64,000 nucleotides of DNA from Desulfitibacter alkalitolerans DSM 16504 (GTDB lineage: Bacteria; Bacillota; DSM-16504; Desulfitibacterales; Desulfitibacteraceae). The translations under genes and the position numbers were made by a program. The notes under the pieces are model-generated. The model did not search any database. It saw only the letters and a program-made list of their open reading frames with translations, and was not told the origin of the DNA. Shown one piece after another: positions 34,580-43,910 of this stretch. Every line of letters begins with the position of its first letter. Position 1 is the first letter of the stretch. The stretch lies in the NCBI RefSeq assembly GCF_000620305.1, contig NZ_KK211104.1:106949-170948 (forward strand), read 5' to 3'.

Positions 34580-36671
34580 TAGTTGTATTGATATTATGGG
34601 TAATAGTATTGATAAGTGTTTTGCCCTTTTCAGTAATAGTTGACCCTGCTCTGCCTTTTAAAATTTTTATCAAACCATTGTTTTCCAAGACCTTTAACCT
34701 TGTCCTAATCTTGTCCTCAGTAGTATCAACTCCGTCTTTTTCCATTAACTCTAGAAGCCTGCGTCTTCCTAATGATTGACCATTTTGAGCAAAATATGTT
34801 AATAGTTTCAATATGGCTAAATCCTCTTTTATATAGGGTTTATATTCCCGTGCATCAATAGTAGAAATGGTGAAACCGTCTTGAAAACTACTAGTAACAT
34901 CCAGTAAATCCTGAGGCAAATCATTTTTACAAACCCTGTCTTCATCTACTGTGGCAACAAGAAATTCAACCACATTCTTTAATTCCCTTATATTTCCTGG
35001 CCATTTATAATTCTGAAGGATTTGAATTGCTTCATCAGAAAGAAACCCCTTCACACATTTCCCGTACTCCTTAAGCATCATGTCTAGCAAATATAATAAA
35101 TCCTCTTTTCTATCTCTCAGAGGGGGAATATATACCTTTAAAACATTAAGTCTGTAATATAAATCTTCTCTAAAGTTATGCTTTAAAACCATCTCTTTTA
35201 AATCACGGTTTGTCGCAGCAATAACTCTTACATCAACAGCTATAAGCTTATCTCCGCCAATTCGCATAACCTCTTTAGATTCCAGAACCCTTAAGAGCTT
35301 AACTTGGATTTCTGCCGGTATCTCACCAATCTCATCAAGAAATATGGTGCCCTGATGTGCTTGTTCAAACAAGCCTGCCCTTCCACCTTTCTTAGCCCCA
35401 GTAAAAGTACCTTCTTCAAAACCAAAGAGCTCACTCTCTAATAAATCCCTGGGCAAGGCTGCACAATTTATTGCAACAAAAGGACCTTTACTGCGAAGGG
35501 AACTATTATGAATAGCATGGGCCATTAACTCTTTACCTGTTCCAGTTTCTCCTGTTATCAAAACTGTAGTATCAAGGGGCGCAAATTTTTTAGCATTTTT
35601 AATTTGTTGTTGTAGTTTTTCACTATTACCATGTATGTTCTCAAAGGTATACTTAGAAACATGACCCTTGAAATATACATGCCTTCTTAACTTCTTTTCC
35701 AGCTTTTCAACTTCGTCAAATTCATAACAGGTTAAAACAGATCCACTAATTTTATTATTTATTTCTAATGGTATTCTATTAAGTAAAATGTGTTTATTAT
35801 TAATGGTTTTTTCAATATATTCATCACTTTCCCCAGTTAATAAGGGCTTGTTAACCTCTAAATTAGGCACAATATCATCTGCGTTTCTTCCTATTACATA
35901 TTCTTTATTCAAACCAAATAACTCTTCGGCAATCCTATTACAGATGGCAATTTTTCCACTTTCATCTGTAGCTATAACACCATTATTTATTTTTTGAATT
36001 ATGGCTTCTAATAGGTGGTTGAGCTTTTCATTAGAGTTTAAGCTTTCTGAAAGCTTTCGGCTAATATCAATAATATTGCTCACATATTTAGCAGATAGTA
36101 TATTGGGCTTACTATCTAATAGATCAAATCTAAATAGTATTTCCATTAGGGTTGACAGGTCAATTATTCTTGTTCCTATATCGTAGATTTCTGAGACATA
36201 GGAAGGAACTAATTGACTTTCGCCAGGGGTGATAGCAATGTCTACCCTAGGAGGATTTGGGTGGTCAGGGTAAATAGGGATTAACCATAGATGGTTAAAA
36301 CCCATGTTATATAGTAATGATATTACCTCCTCGGCAGTTTCTTTTCTGTCATTTACTAGCATTATTTTACGGTTGGAAGGAACAGTGAAAAGTTTGTACA
36401 GATTTTTAAAATCTATTGTTCTTCCAGCAATAACTATTTTATTTTTATGCTTGCTTTTTATATCCGCAGGAATGTAGTTTAAGATAGATTCTGTTGAGAG
36501 AAGAATCAAGTCACTGTCATAAAGATATGGAGGACCGTATTCTTCCACACAATGACCTATTATGTCTACCTGGTCGCCAAAAAGCTCCTCTAGCTGCTGG
36601 GTAAGAATCTTGGAGTTTTTCTTTCCCCTTGTAATTAAAAGGATCTTTTTTCTTTTATAGCTATTAAGCAT
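34575..36671 (-). CDS. Sigma-54-interacting regulator with PAS, AAA+ and C-terminal winged helix
   Basis: About 698 residues. The N-terminal ~215 residues are a two-lobed sensor resembling PrpR-type ligand domains, then a PAS domain (NNGVIATDESGKIAICNRIA), and an AAA+ domain with Walker A GETGTGKE. The sigma-54 contact loop reads GTFTGA instead of GAFTGA. In place of a Fis HTH the C-terminus has a winged-helix-like segment (RTRLKVLENNGLIKILKGRA). ATG 36671 with GGAGGAG upstream is preferred; the frame opens at GTG 36752. It likely controls the adjacent synthase and tct operons. Confidence 0.88.
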   Translation of the reverse strand: MLNSYKRKKILLITRGKKNSKILTQQLEELFGDQVDIIGHCVEEYGPPYLYDSDLILLSTESILNYIPADIKSKHKNKIVIAGRTIDFKNLYKLFTVPSNRKIMLVNDRKETAEEVISLLYNMGFNHLWLIPIYPDHPNPPRVDIAITPGESQLVPSYVSEIYDIGTRIIDLSTLMEILFRFDLLDSKPNILSAKYVSNIIDISRKLSESLNSNEKLNHLLEAIIQKINNGVIATDESGKIAICNRIAEELFGLNKEYVIGRNADDIVPNLEVNKPLLTGESDEYIEKTINNKHILLNRIPLEINNKISGSVLTCYEFDEVEKLEKKLRRHVYFKGHVSKYTFENIHGNSEKLQQQIKNAKKFAPLDTTVLITGETGTGKELMAHAIHNSSLRSKGPFVAINCAALPRDLLESELFGFEEGTFTGAKKGGRAGLFEQAHQGTIFLDEIGEIPAEIQVKLLRVLESKEVMRIGGDKLIAVDVRVIAATNRDLKEMVLKHNFREDLYYRLNVLKVYIPPLRDRKEDLLYLLDMMLKEYGKCVKGFLSDEAIQILQNYKWPGNIRELKNVVEFLVATVDEDRVCKNDLPQDLLDVTSSFQDGFTISTIDAREYKPYIKEDLAILKLLTYFAQNGQSLGRRRLLELMEKDGVDTTEDKIRTRLKVLENNGLIKILKGRAGSTITEKGKTLINTITHNINTTN

Positions 36672-36869
36672 AAAAAACTCCTCCAAGTTAATTGTTCCTA
36701 TTCTGGAATGTCGAAACTTGTCGACCATTATATTAAATTCAATAAGATCCACAGAAATCCTTTTTGAATATTTCCATGTCTTTGCTATTTATAACCAATA
36801 CTTATAGGTTACAGGTATAATGCTTTCATTATCCTTCCATGATTTGCCTATTATTTAAAATCTATGTTT

Positions 36870-36922
36870 AAACAAAAAGCCTTTATGTCCATGAAAAATG
36901 AAAAACCATGGTTAAAAGGCTT
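36870..36922 (-). terminator. Terminator of the DUF2442 gene
   Basis: On the minus strand AAGCCTTTTA and CCATG pair with CATGG and AAAGGCTT, followed by TTTTGTTT, 90 bp past the stop at 37013. Confidence 0.65.
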
Positions 36923-37012
36923 CCTAATTATATATTTCACCAAGTTACTTGGCTATAAAATATGCTTTCTAATTTTGCTTTTTGTGCTAAATTAATTTTT
37001 TGTTAAAGTAAA

Positions 37013-37273
37013 TTAGTTCATGACATTTTCCACATCTCGACCATTTTTCCATAATTCATATTCACTTAAATCAATGTCATCATTCCAACTGATACCATAC
37101 CCCCCAGCGTCAACCTTTACCATACTAAAAATCATCTTATCTTTTAAAACATGAAAGCTTTTATGCCTTTCAATAAGCATTTTCGCATCATATTCTTTTG
37201 CCTGATTATTATCAAATAAAACAATTAGTTTATAATCATCCTTAACTTTAATGTCTTTAATTTTAGGAACCAT
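37013..37273 (-). CDS. DUF2442 domain protein
   Basis: 86 residues, compact, with the family features KVKDDYKLIVLFDNNQAKEYDA and GGYGISWNDDIDLSEYELW. Function is unknown; the family is often encoded next to DUF4160 proteins in a toxin-antitoxin-like pair. Here the upstream DUF4160 gene is only a fragment. ATG 37273 follows GGAGGGATTGAAG. Confidence 0.8.
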   Translation of the reverse strand: MVPKIKDIKVKDDYKLIVLFDNNQAKEYDAKMLIERHKSFHVLKDKMIFSMVKVDAGGYGISWNDDIDLSEYELWKNGRDVENVMN

Positions 37274-37290
37274 CTTCAATCCCTCCTATT

Positions 37291-37456
37291 CTAACCCTTT
37301 GAGCTTTCTAAATTCTTGGGTTTCCCATATTTCTATAAGATCCTTTTGATAAATAGTTGCCCACTCTAAAATAAGCTTTGTTGCCCTGCTAGGCAAATCT
37401 CCCTCTAGCATCTCTAGGGTTTTCAAATGAAACAATCCATTATATTCACCACAAAA
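37291..37456 (-). pseudogene. DUF4160 gene, N-terminal half missing
   Basis: The frame reads FCGEYNGLFHLKTLEML, then GDLPSRATKLILEWA and KLKGLE before TAG at 37291. This is the C-terminal half of DUF4160, including the family's LPSRA-LEW motif. A TAA precedes it at 37457 and no start codon is available, so the first ~35 residues are lost. It lies just upstream of its usual partner. Confidence 0.7.
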
Positions 37457-37554
37457 TTATATAAACATAAACTTTCAGTTATAAATAATATACTCAGTCT
37501 AAGAATTGTCATTCTGTTTTCTGTATATAGCAGTATAGTGCTATTAGATACTTG

Positions 37555-38517
37555 TTAAATAGCCTTAGTTCCCCAGCCACCGGTTCCGAATTTAGAAATA
37601 ACAACTGCACCTAATACTAAAGATTTGACAAAGAATAAAATAATTCCTCCTGCAAAGGGTATTTGCCTGAATAAAGCTATTACTATTAAGCCTACTAATA
37701 CTGATATTCCCATGCCGGTATCGCTACCAAATTTGTTAAAGAGCTTTCTTCCAAGCAGTAGACCAAGTGCTGCCAGACCCATTAACTGGGCAAACCATAA
37801 GGTGAGCCAGAATATAGGTATTAATGGAATTCCAAGAAGGGTAATTAAAAGGGCAATTGTTATTGGGATAGCTAAAAGCTTGATGAGCAGGCCAATCCCA
37901 AAGGATTTTAAACCTTCATTGCAAATTGTATCAAGAATATTTTCAGTATTTCTTGGCATTAAAACAGCAATCAGCCAACCGAAAACCACCATGAAAATTC
38001 CGCCAACAATTCTAAACCACAATGAAACACCTGTAAATATTTCATGTCCCCTATCTCCAAAGATTTCGGGCCCTCTAACAAAGACATCAGAAGTGTCTCT
38101 TACAATTTTTCCTCTTATTATGGCGTCATCATGTTTGCTGACTCCACCGCCAAAGGTAATTACGTCACCATTTATTACAGCATTTTCTCCAAGGTTGATG
38201 CCCCCACCAAAAACCACCAGATCTCCACCCACTGGGCCTTCTATTAAAACTCCACCGCCAAATACAACTGTATCACCGCGAATAATTCCTGTTGACCTGA
38301 CTGAGCCGCCAAAACTTATAACATCATTAACTGTACCTTCTATTCTAACAGGGCCTCCAAAAGCCACCACATTGTGAGCTGTCTGATCCTCTCCAACTCT
38401 GATTTGTCCGCCAAATCTAATAATGTCATCTGCAGCATAAGCTGAAGCTGGAATCAGCAATATAACACTTAAAATTAATAAACATAAGATAAGCATTCCC
38501 TTTTTATTTGTTTTCAC
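37555..38517 (-). CDS. Membrane protein with polymer-forming (bactofilin-like) repeats
   Basis: About 320 residues. A signal peptide ends at PASAYAADD. Residues ~30-140 are a beta-helical ladder of short repeats (VVAFGG, VISFGG, VVFGGG, VVFGGG, VITFGG), as in polymer-forming domains. Three or four transmembrane segments follow. GTG 38517, behind GAGGAAG, is preferred; it overlaps the upstream homologue by 14 bp. It belongs to a sigma/anti-sigma operon and probably acts in envelope stress. Confidence 0.78.
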   Translation of the reverse strand: MKTNKKGMLILCLLILSVILLIPASAYAADDIIRFGGQIRVGEDQTAHNVVAFGGPVRIEGTVNDVISFGGSVRSTGIIRGDTVVFGGGVLIEGPVGGDLVVFGGGINLGENAVINGDVITFGGGVSKHDDAIIRGKIVRDTSDVFVRGPEIFGDRGHEIFTGVSLWFRIVGGIFMVVFGWLIAVLMPRNTENILDTICNEGLKSFGIGLLIKLLAIPITIALLITLLGIPLIPIFWLTLWFAQLMGLAALGLLLGRKLFNKFGSDTGMGISVLVGLIVIALFRQIPFAGGIILFFVKSLVLGAVVISKFGTGGWGTKAI

Positions 38518-39577
38518 TGTTTTCTTCCTCCCCACTTTTGGCTTCCTCAACATTATAAGAAATCTCTCCATCATGACCTTTATCTACAATCCCATCATCT
38601 GTTGACTGTAAAAATTTAGTCTCTACAGGTTGCTTTTCTTGCTTTTCCTTCCTTGCAAACCATGGTTTGTTGGTGCCAAATTTTGTGGTTAAAATAATAC
38701 CCAGCCCGAAAATAGCTATTAATGGCACAACAAGCCAACCAATAATTGGCGCTTTGCTAACAAGCCACAGCACAAATATTCCCAACATACCTTCTATTAA
38801 CAGGTTTGGTTCCTTGGCCCAGCTAAAGGTATTGCTCAACATGGGTCTTAGTCTTGCACTGCCAAGGGCAACGGCAGTTACCAGGGCACCAAGCAAAAAG
38901 ATTACTGGAATTAATAAACCCATTATTAAGGCAACTGGAATGCCAATAATAGTTATGACTAGCACAAGCATTGTAAATGGATATATTATCCATGCTGCAA
39001 GACCTATTAAGAAGGTTCTCAGTATGTCTTTAGTAAGCTCTAATGACATTGTATTAAGGTGCCTGGGAAATATGCTTGCTCCTAAAGCAGCTAATCCCAG
39101 AAGTCCAAGAAGCTGTAATACTGAAGAAAAAAATGTAGTAGTCCCATGGTCTCTGTAATCACGCTTCACTACAGGCAAATTGGGTATACTGGTATCACCG
39201 GCCCCGGAATCCCTTTCTAAAATTTTAAATTCATCCAGGTTTTCTCCGGCAACTATCTTGCCTCCTATGACTGTAGTATCCTGCTTTAACACCTCACCCT
39301 TGAAAACCACCACATCGCCTGTAACCAGGGCATTTTCCGACAAGGTTACATTTCCCAGAAAACTTACAACATCTCCATGAACCTGACCCTGAACCGTTAC
39401 ATCACCTTTAAAACTTACCACGTCACCATAAATTATTTCTTCGGCACTTATAACTACATCGCCGCCAAACTGGACTATGCCTTCCCTGGCTTCCTGGGCC
39501 AGTGATGCTGACCCAAGAGAAAATATAAGCAATACTATTACAGTAAGAAGTAATATGCCTTTAGCCACTCTATTCAT
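38504..39577 (-). CDS. Membrane protein with polymer-forming repeats, homologue of the next gene
   Basis: About 357 residues with signal peptide (GSASLAQEA), a repeat ladder (VQFGGDVV, VVSFKGDV, VVSFLGNV, VVFKGEV), four or five transmembrane segments and a charged C-terminal tail (EEAKSGEEENSENK). ATG 39577 is chosen with GAGGAGATG upstream. Five bases... the preceding gene ends at 39591, leaving a 13-bp gap. Tandem paralogue of the protein at 37555-38517. Confidence 0.78.
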   Translation of the reverse strand: MNRVAKGILLLTVIVLLIFSLGSASLAQEAREGIVQFGGDVVISAEEIIYGDVVSFKGDVTVQGQVHGDVVSFLGNVTLSENALVTGDVVVFKGEVLKQDTTVIGGKIVAGENLDEFKILERDSGAGDTSIPNLPVVKRDYRDHGTTTFFSSVLQLLGLLGLAALGASIFPRHLNTMSLELTKDILRTFLIGLAAWIIYPFTMLVLVITIIGIPVALIMGLLIPVIFLLGALVTAVALGSARLRPMLSNTFSWAKEPNLLIEGMLGIFVLWLVSKAPIIGWLVVPLIAIFGLGIILTTKFGTNKPWFARKEKQEKQPVETKFLQSTDDGIVDKGHDGEISYNVEEAKSGEEENSENK

Positions 39578-39590
39578 AAAATTCATCTCC

Positions 39591-40193
39591 TCAATTAAAA
39601 CTAATTCTTTCTCTTGTCTTTAACAGGTGTATTACCAGTGCACTGCAAGCCAAAACAGTAATTACTACCTGCACAAAATTGGTCAGAACAAAGGACAAGC
39701 TGACATCCCACAAGGTGCTTAGAAGTAAAATCCAATAAGCAATATCCTTGATCAGGCCTATTACCTGATTTACAAGGGGAGCTGCATTGAAAATACCTCC
39801 TAAGTCTACAGCCAAAGCCTGGGATATAAACCCCCAAACACCTGGGATAGTGATGCTTCCCCAAACGCCTAGAGATAATATTACTAGTCCTGTTAACAGA
39901 ACTATTACCCAACGAGGCAGCTTTGAAGAAGCTCCCTTATCTCCAGCAAATTCTTTAGAAATCCCATTGTCAGCCTGGGACAGCATTTCCCAATCAATGG
40001 TTGAAAAGTCTAACGGCAGCTCCTCACAATCCATATCAAAAAGCCCTTTTTCTATAAGCTGTAACTCTGCCCACAAGGATGAGCAGTCAGGACACCCCTG
40101 GCAGTGAGAAATAATATTCTCACTTTCCTTAAGCATTTTTTCAGGCTTATCCAGCACCTCATGCATCAACTGTCTAATGCTTTTGCAGTCCAT
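39591..40193 (-). CDS. Zinc-finger anti-sigma factor
   Basis: 200 residues. The N-terminal H-x3-C-x2-C motif (SHCQGCPDC) marks a ZAS/zf-HC2 anti-sigma domain; two transmembrane stretches follow (residues ~100-120 and ~160-195). It should hold the ECF sigma factor encoded just upstream at the membrane. ATG 40193 lies within the last codons of the sigma gene (overlap 20 bp), so translation is coupled. Confidence 0.82.
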   Translation of the reverse strand: MDCKSIRQLMHEVLDKPEKMLKESENIISHCQGCPDCSSLWAELQLIEKGLFDMDCEELPLDFSTIDWEMLSQADNGISKEFAGDKGASSKLPRWVIVLLTGLVILSLGVWGSITIPGVWGFISQALAVDLGGIFNAAPLVNQVIGLIKDIAYWILLLSTLWDVSLSFVLTNFVQVVITVLACSALVIHLLKTRERISFN

Positions 40194-40749
40194 CCTGCTC
40201 ACCCCCTTCCTTTACCGTTTCTATAAGACTATCTCTCAACTTTTCCCTAGCTCTATAGAGCTTTGTTTTTACTGTATTAACCGGCTGTTTTAAAATATCT
40301 GCTATTTCCTCAAAGGTTAATTCATTTATATATTTTAGAATTACCACCATCCTGTAAGATTCGGGTAAAAGATTGATCTTTGAATGTATCAGCTGCTTTA
40401 ACTCTTTACTTTCAAGGGCCCTATCAGGCAGTGAATAAAACCTGTTTTCAACCTGTATTTCTTGCTCCTCCTCAATCATCAATAGTTCTTTCTTTTTGCG
40501 AAGATAATCAATACATGTGTTGGTGGCAATTTTATAAATCCAGGTTGTTATCTTGGCAGATTTATCATAGGTGGCAAAGCTCTTATATACCTTTAAAAAG
40601 ATCTCCTGGGTTAGATCCTTTGCTTCTTCTCTATCCCCTGTCATTTTAACTGCCAGACTGTATATCTGAACCTGCAGATGTTTAACAAGGACATTGAAAT
40701 ATTCTTTTTCACCTGCAAGTATTTTGTCAACACAAAGCTCTAAATCCAA
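40174..40749 (-). CDS. ECF-type RNA polymerase sigma factor
   Basis: 191 residues. Region 2 (AKDLTQEIFLKVYKSFATYD) with the -10 recognition helix WIYKIATNTCIDYLR, and region 4 (LTFEEIADILKQPVNTVKTKLYRAREKL). TTG 40749 follows AAGGGATC. Operon: sigma, anti-sigma, two polymer-forming membrane proteins, which is likely its regulon. Confidence 0.88.
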   Translation of the reverse strand: MDLELCVDKILAGEKEYFNVLVKHLQVQIYSLAVKMTGDREEAKDLTQEIFLKVYKSFATYDKSAKITTWIYKIATNTCIDYLRKKKELLMIEEEQEIQVENRFYSLPDRALESKELKQLIHSKINLLPESYRMVVILKYINELTFEEIADILKQPVNTVKTKLYRAREKLRDSLIETVKEGGEQDGLQKH

Positions 40750-40887
40750 CCTAGATCCCTTCTTTCGCCACCTACAAGTTTATACGAAGAGCCCTTTGAA
40801 ATAGTTTCAAAACAAATTTAATCTTTAAAAAAAATAAGCCACAAAGCTGTGACTTAAATACTTAGCCATTTCAGGCTTTTATTCTCA

Positions 40888-41403
40888 TTAATTATACCAG
40901 AAGTCAGTATCACCTAAAAGACTGTCAAGCCCGCTAAACTCATCCAATCGGCTATTTACAAGACTTCCTCCCTTAAAATACAAATAAAGCCCTGTGGGAT
41001 CCTCATCATACGGCCTGTAGACCCAGATCTCCCTGCTAAACTCCGGGTTAACAGCAATATTTCTGAACAGAACAGGCGGCTCACCAAGCAGCATCCTTAC
41101 TTCTTTAACAGGTTTTCCTTCAAGGGTTGTTTCATCATAATTGGGAAAGTACTGTTCCCATCCTGGATTGGGTTTCTGAGCAATCTCAGTTCCGTCAGCT
41201 GGTTCTGTTCCAGGGTCCGGTTCGTCCCCGTTTTCTTCCTGTGGATCTTCTGGCTGCCCTTCTGCAATTTGCTGACGCAAGTCTACTATTTCATTATTAA
41301 GCCTGTTAACTTCATTGGACCAGGTAGAGTTCTGCCACCAAAATACTATGCCGCCAACTACAAGCGCAGTAATTACAATTGCGGCTATTATAGTTTTATT
41401 CAT
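40888..41403 (-). CDS. Membrane-anchored protein of unknown function
   Basis: 171 residues. One N-terminal transmembrane helix (IIAAIVITALVVGGIVFWW), a short coiled coil, an acidic Pro/Glu-rich linker (QPEDPQEENGDEPDPG), then a globular C-terminal domain of ~90 residues with WVYRPYDEDPTGLYLYFKGG. The C-terminal part resembles the small beta domain of outer lipoprotein-type proteins (SmpA/BamE-like: VKEVRMLLGEPP), a resemblance only. ATG 41403 follows AAAGGAG. Confidence 0.65.
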   Translation of the reverse strand: MNKTIIAAIVITALVVGGIVFWWQNSTWSNEVNRLNNEIVDLRQQIAEGQPEDPQEENGDEPDPGTEPADGTEIAQKPNPGWEQYFPNYDETTLEGKPVKEVRMLLGEPPVLFRNIAVNPEFSREIWVYRPYDEDPTGLYLYFKGGSLVNSRLDEFSGLDSLLGDTDFWYN

Positions 41404-41511
41404 GAATAAAGCTCCTTTCAAAAAAGTTTGCTTCCTTCTTTAATATTTACAGGTACAACCTCATATATACCAATTTCATCAATTACTACTTTTTTAAGCA
41501 CTACCATTAAT

Positions 41512-41787
41512 TTATCCACCAGCTCGCATAAACTTTAAACGAAAGTCAGCTAGTAAAGCTTCCAAACATTCTCGGGAAGCAGAAAAGGTTATATCAACTT
41601 CCATGAGCATTATTGAACCTAATACACACGGCTTTTCATCCCCTAATTCAACCACCCAATCTGTACCGTAAAATCTTTTGTCATCATGGATATACTTACT
41701 TAAGCCTCTGAAATATTCCGCAATTTCTTCCCTGGAGGCACCCCTCATTTTAATTTTCCTGGTAATAATGTCAATATTATCATGCAT
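41512..41787 (-). CDS. Hypothetical protein
   Basis: 91 residues, no signal or membrane segment. N-terminal helices with REEIAEYFRGLSKYI, then a beta-rich centre (GTDWVVELGDEKP). I do not recognise the family. It stands alone between the membrane protein and the split sigma gene. Confidence 0.55.
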   Translation of the reverse strand: MHDNIDIITRKIKMRGASREEIAEYFRGLSKYIHDDKRFYGTDWVVELGDEKPCVLGSIMLMEVDITFSASRECLEALLADFRLKFMRAGG

Positions 41788-41956
41788 GGTAATTAATTTT
41801 CCCCTATATAGTTTTCTATTGTAATAATTATAATGATTCTAACCCTTTATAATTATTTCCTTCTGTTAAGGTTCATAAATATCTCAAAAGAGTGCAACTT
41901 TTTCTGAGATTTTGGTGTATAACTATATGTAGGGTAACTTTCCAAGAGGTGAAGAC

Positions 41957-41985
41957 GTGGATATTAATGTTAGTCTAATAAAAAG
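41957..41985 (+). pseudogene. 5' end of an ECF sigma gene, separated by IS110
   Basis: GTG 41957 follows AGAGGTGAAGAC and opens MDINVSLIK plus AG of codon 10. The frame then enters IS110 DNA. The missing base of codon 10 (G) and the continuation CKNNERAAFD lie at 43913 on the far side of the element, giving a standard sigma-factor N-terminus when rejoined. Confidence 0.75.
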
Positions 41986-42128
41986 TCCTGCGGTAATATG
42001 TCAATACCCTAAATAATAAAATTGGAAATTTAATTTGCTAATTTTGCTAAAAAAGGGCATGCTTAACAAACCCAGTTTGAGTAGTAAAAAACTGGAAATA
42101 ACCGAAGGGCAAATTAGGGGGTGTTGAC

Positions 42129-43358
42129 CTAACTATTCACCTTCCTTCTAGGCGAGTAGATTTGGTCGTTACGCAGCAGCGTATCAACCAAACGCACAAG
42201 TTTTCTTGCAGTTAAGACGAGTGCTCTTTTATGTTGGTGCTTAGGCACCTCACGATACTTTTTCTGGTAATAAGCTTTAAACTCCGGCTCATAGCGCATT
42301 ACCGAGTTGGCAGCCTCAACAAGGTAATAACGGAGATAACGGTTACCAGAACGTATTAGCTTAGTTTCATCAGCTACAAACTTTCCTGACTGGTGTTTAG
42401 TCCAGCTAAGCCCTGCATATTTAGCTAAAGCAGCCTGATCCTTAAAGCGAGAAATATCGCCAACTTCAGCAAGAATACCGGCACAGAAAACAGGGCCAAT
42501 ACCAGGGATAGTTTGTAAAGTATTAGGGATGCCATCAAGAACTCTTTCTATAGCCTTGTTTAACTGTTTAATATGATTGTTAAGGCTTCTGATAGTCTCA
42601 ATAGAAGTAGCAAGGACAATATCAACCGAATCTTCAATACACTTAGAGAGTCTGTAAGAAGACCTGGCAGCCTTTTGGATACACTTAGCTACACCTTCAG
42701 GATCAGGAAAACGGTTTTTCCCTTTATCCTTAAGGTAATTAGCTAAATCAGCAACATCCATAGCAGATATTTCATCAAGGCTGTACTTTTCTAAAAAGAG
42801 ATCCATCATGGCATTACCAAAAGCAGAACTATCAACCTCAGAAGTAAAAGCATTACACTTTAAAAATAAGTTTTGAAGAAAATGCTGTTTTTCCTTAGTC
42901 AGATTATGAACTAGACGATAACGCATTCGTGTTAATCTTTGCAGAGCAATATATTGTTCCTGCATGATAACAGTAAAAGGGAGTCTACCAAACCGTAAAC
43001 GATCAGCAATTATCAAGGCATCAATATCATCAGTTTTTTCCATATCAGCATAAGCTTCCTTAAACTTATTCACAAGCTTAGCATTGATGGTATAAACCTT
43101 AGCATTAAGCTTACGTAGAGCCTCATCCTCATTTAAGAACATAGAAGGATGCCAGCTATAAACAGAAGTAGACTCCATACCAATTTGAATATTAGTACAA
43201 GAGAGCTTCTCTGCTAAAGTAATGATCTTATCACGCAAATGGGTGGCACCATTTAGATTATTACTTACAGTAAACTTATCAAGAGTATCGCCATCACAAT
43301 TAATAACACGTACTCTTAAGTCCAGAGAGCTTACATCTATACCTACAAACAACTTCAT
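42129..43358 (-). CDS. IS110-family transposase (DEDD)
   Basis: 409 residues. N-terminal RuvC-like DEDD domain beginning FVGIDVSSLDLRV, with IQIGMESTSVYSW and EKTDDIDALIIADRLR; C-terminal transposase_20 domain with LQTIPGIGPVFCAGILAEVG and the serine motif RSGNRYLRYYL. ATG 43358 follows AAAGGAGGG. The stop is TAG, with a TAA five codons later. Apparently intact. Confidence 0.92.
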   Translation of the reverse strand: MKLFVGIDVSSLDLRVRVINCDGDTLDKFTVSNNLNGATHLRDKIITLAEKLSCTNIQIGMESTSVYSWHPSMFLNEDEALRKLNAKVYTINAKLVNKFKEAYADMEKTDDIDALIIADRLRFGRLPFTVIMQEQYIALQRLTRMRYRLVHNLTKEKQHFLQNLFLKCNAFTSEVDSSAFGNAMMDLFLEKYSLDEISAMDVADLANYLKDKGKNRFPDPEGVAKCIQKAARSSYRLSKCIEDSVDIVLATSIETIRSLNNHIKQLNKAIERVLDGIPNTLQTIPGIGPVFCAGILAEVGDISRFKDQAALAKYAGLSWTKHQSGKFVADETKLIRSGNRYLRYYLVEAANSVMRYEPEFKAYYQKKYREVPKHQHKRALVLTARKLVRLVDTLLRNDQIYSPRRKVNS

Positions 43359-43681
43359 AAGGGTTATCCCTCCTTTCAAATTAGGATTAAAGGGATTGGA
43401 CTTTCCGGGACGCCCCCAGGGAACTCGTAGATCATCACCCTCGTGTATATGAACTCATCCTGATCCATGGGCTACCTAGAAGCTGCTGTCTTCTAGCATG
43501 GGTTGCCAGGAGGAACAGCCTGCGGGTTAGAAGTTCAAACGAGTACTGGGGAAACAGACTTTTAAAAGTAGTCAAAGCTACAGGAGGAAAAAGCATTACC
43601 CCAAATAATCCTTAAGACTATTGTCTGGGAACATCACGAAAAATCCAAGCCCTAATTTAAAACAAGTTTGTAGGTACTAAG

Positions 43682-43818
43682 AGCCCGCCCTTGACAGTGA
43701 GCCTCTGTCCATAATGGATTACACAGACTTAGCCAGCCACCTCCCCTTTGGGGTGTCTGTGCGGCTAATGAGCCTACCATTATGGACCACTCCCTGTCAA
43801 GGGTAAAGTGAACGGGCT
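43682..43818 (-). ncRNA. Candidate IS110 bridge RNA / left-end structured RNA
   Basis: A 137-nt imperfect hairpin within the noncoding left end: outer stem AGCCCG + CCCTTGACAG pairing with CTGTCAAGGG + CGGGCT, a middle stem CCATAATGG/CCATTATGG, and an apical stem CACCTCCCC/GGGGTG. Internal loops separate the stems, the general architecture of bridge RNAs with target- and donor-binding loops. A GTGTAA hexamer in one internal loop (minus strand) also occurs at the target site, but this is weak evidence. Confidence 0.5.
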
Positions 43819-43910
43819 AACCTTAGTCTGTAAAAGTGATTATTCACTTTTCAAAGAACAAAATTCTAACTGGAAATTCTAAAGTTTAGGTTTACAAAAC
43901 ATATTATACG

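Noticed and set aside
37625..38377. 250-residue plus-strand open frame
   Set aside because: It is the antisense shadow of the polymer-forming repeat gene, and its composition (Pro/Thr/Ile-rich) is typical of that.
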